Below, piece by piece: positions 14,258 to 17,668 of a DNA stretch of 17,668 bases. The translations under genes and the position numbers were made by a program. Below the pieces are notes generated by a model. It searched no databases. It had not been told where the DNA came from and saw nothing but the letters and a program-made list of their open reading frames with translations. This DNA comes from Baffinella frigidus. Taxonomy: Eukaryota > Cryptophyceae > Cryptomonadales > Baffinellaceae. Positions within the stretch are counted from its first letter, which is position 1, and each line of letters starts with the position of its first letter. The DNA lies in contig MU646461.1 of assembly GCA_026770585.1 (NCBI GenBank), forward strand, positions 125,298-142,965, in the 5' to 3' direction.

Positions 14258-14330
14258 GTACCGGGAGCACGTGGAGGCGGCCGACGAAATGTACTTCACA
14301 GACTGCAAGATGCAGATGATTGCGAAAAAG
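14258..14330 (+). CDS. Alpha-kinase exon 6 (CKMQMIAKK helix)
   Basis: Acceptor GACAAAG, donor AAG|GTTTCC, 73 nt, phase 2 to 0, encoding (K)YREHVEAADEMYFTD then CKMQMIAKK. In alpha-kinases the YVAK.Y strand is followed by a DV.LQM.AK helix leading to EE(F/Y)N; here DCKMQMIAKK occupies that place. It is the only copy with both halves: three upstream copies lack the end and three downstream copies lack the start. Confidence 0.9.
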
Positions 14331-14345
14331 GTTTCCCCTAATCTC

Positions 14346-14430
14346 CAAACCCTACACCCTACACCCTACACCCTACACCCTACACCCTACACTCTACACC
14401 CCACACCCCACACCCCACACCCCACACCTC
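14346..14430 (+). repeat. CACCCTA / CACCCCA tract
   Basis: Seven-base units ACACCCT, then ACACCCC, just after the exon-6 donor. Confidence 0.9.
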
Positions 14431-14579
14431 AATTTTTTTATACATACAAAAACGGTGGTGGGAGAGCGGTCCAGGGTGGTGGCTTTGTAAGAGTGCGGTC
14501 GAGAGTTCAGTTCCCGCTATCGTATCCTCTTTTTTTGTCAGCAGTGACGCTTTTACTGATTGTATGTACCCGGTGTGTT

Positions 14580-14597
14580 TCACGTGCTCCCGGTGCG
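14580..14597 (-). repeat. Inverted fragment of exon 6 start
   Basis: CACGTGCTCCCGGT is the reverse complement of ACCGGGAGCACGTG at the start of exon 14258-14330. It sits just before the donor-half copy at 14610-14658. Confidence 0.6.
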
Positions 14598-14609
14598 TTG
14601 CATTTCGAG

Positions 14610-15007
14610 CGGCGAAATGTACTTCACGGACTGCAAGATGCAGATGATTGCGAAAAAGGTCGTTTAGATGGACCGATTTGGAAAGAGGTCGTTTAGATGG
14701 ACCGATTTCGATCGTTTAGATGGACCGGTATCGTTTAGATGGACCGATATCGTTTAGATGGGCCGATTTCGAGCGACGAGATGTAATTCACAGACTGCAA
14801 GATGCAGATGATCGCGCAAAATGTCGTTTACATGGACTGATTTCGATCGTTTGGATGGACCGATTTCCTGAATCGGTCCATCTGAGAAAAATGTCGTTTA
14901 GATGGACCGATTTCGATTGTTTAGATGGACCGATATCGTTGAGTTGGACCGATTTCCATTGACGATTTTTTTTCACGGACAGCAAGATGCAGATGATTGC
15001 GAAGAAG
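14610..15007 (+). pseudogene. Three donor-half copies of exon 6
   Basis: 14610-14658 (EMYFTDCKMQMIAKK|GTCG, intact frame and donor), 14773-14822 (ATGTAATTC introduces a stop and the donor context is CAAAATGT) and 14961-15007 (a T-run followed by DSKMQMIAKK|GTCTAG). All lack the YREHVEAAD part. Confidence 0.75.
14659..14960 (+). repeat. GTCGTTTAGATGGACCGATT minisatellite
   Basis: Units of 18-25 bases built on CGTTTAGATGGACCGAT(A/TT)TCGAT fill the spaces between the exon-6 donor-half copies. An inverted unit at about 14856-14885 (GATGGACCGATT / AATCGGTCCATC) can form a hairpin. Confidence 0.85.
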
Positions 15008-15019
15008 GTCTAGCTCTAC

Positions 15020-15176
15020 ACCCACAACTCCAAACCCCCAACCCCCAACCCACAGACCCACAAACCCCTAACCCCAAACCCCAAACCCCAAACCCCAAAC
15101 CCCACACCCCACACCCCAAACCCCAAAACTCAAACCCCACACCCCAAACCCCAAACCTCAAACCCCAAACCCCAAA
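15020..15176 (+). repeat. CCCCAAA tract
   Basis: CCCCAAA and CACCCCA 7-mers ending in AAACAG, the acceptor of the truncated exon-7 copy at 15180. Confidence 0.9.
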
Positions 15177-15179
15177 CAG

Positions 15180-15253
15180 CTATCCGAGGAGTTCAACCTG
15201 CTGAAGCCGCCGCACCGCATCGACTTTCTCGAGTGTTTCGTCATCTCTGTCCC
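15180..15253 (+). pseudogene. Acceptor-half copy of exon 7
   Basis: Encodes LSEEFNLLKPPHRIDFLECF and VISV, differing from the intact exon at one silent site (TGT/TGC) plus the last codons, then breaks into a minisatellite. High identity over about 70 bases indicates recent duplication or conversion. Confidence 0.8.
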
Positions 15254-15385
15254 TATCTTCCCAACTGCCGCCCGATCCCCCCAACTGCTGCCTTATCCAC
15301 AGCCAACTGCCGCCCCATCCTCCCAACTGACACCCTATCCACAGCCAACTGCCGCCCTATCCTCCCAACTACCGTTACTTCTTCG
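15253..15385 (+). repeat. CCCAACTGCCGCCC(T/G)ATC minisatellite
   Basis: Six or so units of about 18-22 bases, CCCAACTGCCGCCCTATCC alternating with CCACAGCCAACTG. Confidence 0.85.
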
Positions 15386-15421
15386 ACCAATTCCGAACCC
15401 CAAACCCCAAACCCCAAACAG

Positions 15422-15551
15422 CTATCCGAGGAGTTCAACCTGCTGAAGCCGCCGCACCGCATCGACTTTCTCGAGTGCTTCGTCATCTCAGTCCCACCAG
15501 ACGCCACACAGACCAAGCCGCAGCTCTACTGCTGCGAGCGCTTCATCGCCG
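15422..15551 (+). CDS. Alpha-kinase exon 7 (EEFN ... IDFLECFV ... YCCERFIAG)
   Basis: Acceptor AAACAG, donor GCCG|GTCGCC, 130 nt, phase 0 to 1, encoding LSEEFNLLKPPHRIDFLECF, then VISVPPDATQTK, then PQLYCCERFIA plus a split Gly. It matches the alpha-kinase order EE(F/Y)N..., (I/V)(D/E)F.E..., YC.E.(F/I)I.G in the hinge region between the two lobes. It is the only copy with both ends: one upstream copy keeps the front, four downstream copies keep the rear. Confidence 0.92.
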
Positions 15552-16084
15552 GTCGCCCCCCTATTGTTTGGGGGTCATGGATTATGGTTCGGGGTTGACA
15601 TTGGAGCCGTTTTCAGGCGCACATAGGGAGGTGAGGGTGTAGGGTTCAGGGTCGGGCATCGACTTTCTGGAGTGTTTCGTCATCTCTGTCCCGCCTGACG
15701 CCACACAGACCAAGCCGCAGCTCTACTACTGCGAACGTTTCATCGCTGGTCCTTCTCCGATTGTTTTGGGGTTTGGTTTTGCTTTGCCCAGATGCGGAGG
15801 GGTGAGTTGACGGTTTTGTATTTAGGGTTTGGGGTGTAGGGTCGGGGTTGCCCCTGCTATTCGACTTGTTCGAGTGTTTCGTCATCTCGGTCACGCCGGG
15901 CGCAACCGAGAACAAGCCGCAGCTCTACTGCTGTGAGAGTTTCATTGCCGGTCGCCCCCCTATTGTTTGGGGTTCATGGATTATGGCTCGGGGTTGACAT
16001 TGGAGCCGTTTTCAGGCGCACATAGGGAGGTGAGGGTGTAGGGTTCAGGGTCGGGCATCGACTTTCTGGGGTGCTTCATCGCCG
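15552..16084 (+). pseudogene. Three donor-half copies of exon 7 with duplicated intron
   Basis: About 15656-15748 (IDFLECFVISVPPDATQTK, YYCERFIA, donor GTCCTT), 15858-15950 (FDLFECFVIS, NKPQLYCCESFIA, donor GTCGCC) and 16055-16084 (internally deleted: IDFLGCFIA, donor GTCGCC). The intron pieces 15552-15669 and 15951-16068 (GTCGCCCCCCTATTGTTTGG...) are nearly identical, showing repeated tandem duplication of exon rear plus intron. Confidence 0.8.
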
Positions 16085-16098
16085 GTCGCCCCCCCGTC

Positions 16099-16308
16099 CA
16101 CTCGAGGCTAGAAGTGTGACTATTTTAAAACAGGATGTGTTTTACAAGTGAAGGAAAAAAAGAAGTGTGTGGTAATTTTCATACAAACAGGGGCATTTGG
16201 TCACGTAGCTCGAGTTATAACTTGAGCTACGTGGCCAAGCATGCCCGTGACTGGTACTAAATTTAACAACCTCACATTTAAAATGCCCCCTCTTCCAGCC
16301 TCGAGTGG
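16099..16308. mobile_element. Inverted-repeat element with nested hairpin
   Basis: Ends CCACTCGAGGCTAGAAG and complement CTTCCAGCCTCGAGTGG. Inner hairpin at about 16200-16236 (TCACGTAGCTCGAGTT / AACTTGAGCTACGTG). It separates exon-7 copies at 16084 and 16373. Confidence 0.75.
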
Positions 16309-16372
16309 GTCCACAAAAGTGGGCTTCGAAGATGGGGGAATTAATTTGGTGGCAGAAATTGAGGAATGCTCG

Positions 16373-16398
16373 GTACTGCTCCGAGCGCTTCATAGCAG
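16373..16398 (+). pseudogene. Short donor-end copy of exon 7
   Basis: TACTGCTCCGAGCGCTTCAT then AGCAG|GTTAAT encodes YCSERFIA with a good GT donor. The last 25 bases of exon 7 only. Confidence 0.65.
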
Positions 16399-16404
16399 GT
16401 TAAT

Positions 16405-16536
16405 CTCCATACAAGTATTAATTAATTGCTTTTGGCAACGAAAATTACTACACGATTTGCTCATAAAAGTAATAGTAAAGCGTTTGTGTAGTAAATTTCG
16501 TTGCACCAAAAGCAATTAATTAATACTTTTGTGGAG
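16405..16536. mobile_element. Foldback element, 132 bp, related to 1012-1170
   Basis: Arms CTCCATACAAGTATTAATTA... and complement ending TACTTTTGTGGAG, loop about 24 bases. It shares GGCAACGAAAATTACTACAC with the foldback at 1012-1170, near the other end of the window. Confidence 0.85.
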
Positions 16537-16619
16537 ATGAAGGTCCCACCCTGCTATTTCGGGTTTACGGTTTGGGGTGTGTCCTGCTCCTGTTGTTTCG
16601 GGTTGACGGTACGGGTCAT

Positions 16620-16699
16620 GCCCGAATCCCGAATCCCGAATCCCGGATCCCGGATCCCGAATCCCGGATCCCGAATCCCGGATCCCGAATCCCGGATCC
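16620..16699 (+). repeat. CCCGAATCCCGGATC minisatellite
   Basis: Seven- to eight-base units CCCGAAT and CCCGGAT ending CGGATCCAG, the acceptor of the first exon-8 copy. The acceptor context CCGGATCCAG recurs before the copies at 17324 and 17545. Confidence 0.9.
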
Positions 16700-16701
16700 A
16701 G

Positions 16702-16796
16702 GCGACTACGAGAAGGACTCTGGTAGCACCGGGTTCGTGCAGCTCACGCACCACCGCATGACGCCCCACGCTTTCTCCCACTTTCACAAATTTTGA
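16702..16796 (+). pseudogene. First acceptor-half copy of exon 8, with stop
   Basis: After CCGGATCCAG it encodes GDYEKDSGSTGFVQLTHHR and MTPHAFSHF, then HKF and a TGA at 16794 as the sequence enters telomere-like repeats. It covers about 84 bases of the exon and has substitutions (D/H, S/N, T/N) absent from the other copies. Confidence 0.75.
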
Positions 16797-16865
16797 ACCC
16801 CTCAACCCTCAACCCGAAACCCGAAACCCGAAATCCGAGACCCTGAACCCGAAACCCGGAAACAG
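16797..16865 (+). repeat. CCCGAAA tract
   Basis: CCCTCAA and CCCGAAA units leading to GGAAACAG, the acceptor of a tiny exon-8 fragment at 16866-16880 (GCGACCACGCAAAGC), which is cut off by the foldback at 16886. Confidence 0.8.
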
Positions 16866-16885
16866 GCGACCACGCAAAGCGCTCC

Positions 16886-17045
16886 CCTTGGTCGGATAGC
16901 GAGGGGGCAAACGGATCTTTTTAATTCGGGTTCGAATTCAAATTTTGGTACCAGTCGCGTCCAGTTTGTACTGGGCTTCAGCTCCCGGTGGGAGCTGAAG
17001 GCAAAAAATACCCGATCCATTCGCCCCCTCGCTATCCGAGCAAGG
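16886..17045. mobile_element. Foldback element, 160 bp
   Basis: Ends CCTTGGTCGGATAGCGAGGG and complement CCCTCGCTATCCGAGCAAGG. Inner perfect hairpin CTTCAGCTCCCGGTGGGAGC... at 16976-17000. It interrupts an exon-8 fragment. Confidence 0.85.
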
Positions 17046-17071
17046 AACCCCTTATTCAGATGTACATACAG

Positions 17072-17544
17072 GCGACTACGAGAGACACTCGGGGAACAAC
17101 GGGTTCGTGCAGCTCACGCACCACCGCATGACCCCGCACGCCTTCTCATGCACACCGATTCCACTTCAAACCTAATTGTGTGCTATGTTAGGGGGTGCGT
17201 GCGTGCTATGATACATCTATGGTGGGGCTAAGATGGCATATTCCACCCTTAACACAGCACGAAACGGTGTTTTTTACATTGAATCAAATACCCGAAGTTT
17301 TGACACCCGGAATCCGGATCCAGGCGACTACGAAAAGCACTCTGCGAACAACGGGTCCGTGCAGCTCACCCACCACCGCATGACCCCGCACGCCTTCTCA
17401 TGCACACCGATTCCACGTTAACCAATTTTGTACTATCTTAGGGGTGGGTATGTGCTGTGATAAGGTTCTGGTGGGGCTAAGATAGCATATTCTACCCTTA
17501 CAATAGCTAAAATTGAGTCTGATTTCGCATAAACCCGGATCCAG
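17072..17544 (+). pseudogene. Two tandem acceptor-half copies of exon 8
   Basis: Copies 17072-17146 (GDYERHSGNNGFVQLTHHR, MTPHAFS) and 17324-17400 (GDYEKHSANNGSVQLTHHR, MTPHAFS) both end in the same break TCATGCACACCGATTCCAC, followed by homologous intron (GGTGGGGCTAAGAT(G/A)GCATATTC). They form tandem units of 252 and 221 bp. Both lack the HFTYVKSGG and MVVDI part, so including either would truncate the kinase. Confidence 0.8.
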
Positions 17545-17668
17545 GCGACTACGAGAAGCACTCGGGGAACAACGGGTTCGTGCAGCTTACTCACCACCGA
17601 ATGACCCCGCACGCTTTCTCGCATTTCACGTACGTCAAGTCGGGGGGGCGCCGCATGGTCGTGGACAT
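17545..17668 (+). CDS. Alpha-kinase exon 8 (AFSHFTY ... VVDI), runs off the window
   Basis: Acceptor CCGGATCCAG, phase 1, open to the last base. With the split Gly it reads GDYEKHSGNNGFVQLTHHR, then MTPHAFSHFTYVKSGG, then RRMVVDI. This matches the strongly conserved alpha-kinase block G(E/D)Y.K...N.GFV, TPQAFSHFT(Y/F)..SG, VVD(I/L)QG; the Asp in VVDI is in the catalytic lobe. The first of four acceptor-bearing copies to continue past AFS into HFTYVKSGG. Gly-loop and zinc-site residues must follow in later sequence. Confidence 0.93.

Larger units (their letters stand above)
7968..17668 (+). other. Gene model: alpha-kinase (MHCK/eEF2K family), plus strand, 3' end beyond window
   Basis: Exon ends and phases chain without conflict: 7968-8048 (0), 9134-9188 (0 to 1), 10522-10574 (1 to 0), 12179-12251 (0 to 1), 13252-13324 (1 to 2), 14258-14330 (2 to 0), 15422-15551 (0 to 1), 17545-17668 (1 to open). 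The spliced product of about 220 residues follows the alpha-kinase order RFKFDP, AIPGAMREIF, NYVAKKY, CKMQMIAKK, EEFNLL, IDFLECFV, YCCERFIAG, DYEKHSGNNGFV, TPHAFSHFTY, MVVDI. Alpha-kinases are atypical Ser/Thr kinases. The GxGxxN loop and the His/Cys zinc site expected after VVDI are not in the window. The N-terminal region before RFKFDP is short and carries no recognised domain, so substrate and subclass are open. Confidence 0.85.

Noticed and set aside
1-17668. tRNA, rRNA or other structured RNA genes
   Set aside because: No cloverleaf, rRNA core or snRNA-like sequence was recognised. The many hairpins belong to foldback elements.

Overview
This is eukaryotic nuclear DNA, very probably from a protist or microalga with a plant-type telomere motif (TTTAGGG/CCCTAAA). 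No complete uninterrupted gene is present. Instead there are short exons with GT donors and AG acceptors, separated by long introns packed with degenerate CCCTAAA-like tracts, minisatellites, GA/CT runs and small foldback (MITE-like) elements. A chromerid or other alga is possible, but the taxon is a low-confidence inference.

Two divergently transcribed split genes explain the coding signal. The plus-strand gene (about 7968 to beyond the window end) encodes an alpha-kinase (MHCK/eEF2K type). Its exons join in consistent phase: 7968-8048, 9134-9188, 10522-10574, 12179-12251, 13252-13324, 14258-14330, 15422-15551 and 17545 to the window end. The product carries, in order, the alpha-kinase landmarks RFKFDP, GAMRE, YVAKKY, CKMQMIAKK, EEFN, IDFLECFV, YC.ERFI.G, GDYEK..GNNGFV, TPHAFSHFTY..SGG and MVVDI. 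The C-terminal part with the zinc-binding region would lie past the right edge.

The minus-strand gene (about 7120 or 6924 down to 843 or lower) begins with the first half of a CBM20-type starch-binding domain (exon 6924-6684, ...VVGSSPALG). It continues through exons 3797-3714, 3301-3263, 3032-2964 and 941-843. The exon that should supply the central CBM20 Trp-Asp segment was not found between 6684 and 3797.

Layout: 1-1000, microsatellites and the last visible minus-gene exon with its partial copies; 1000-3300, foldbacks, AT-rich macrorepeats carrying six copies of one exon, and telomere-like DNA; 3300-6680, a minus-gene intron full of foldback elements; 6680-7120, the 5' exon(s) of the minus gene; 7120-7967, the presumed divergent promoter region; 7968-17668, the kinase gene.

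The most striking property is that most recognised exons sit among truncated tandem copies of themselves. Copies upstream of the intact exon, in the direction of transcription, keep the acceptor-side part. Copies downstream keep the donor-side part. This holds in both genes and on both strands. The telomere-like tracts are also oriented with transcription (CCCTAAA on the sense strand of each gene), so they supply pyrimidine-rich, branch-point-like sequence ahead of acceptors.
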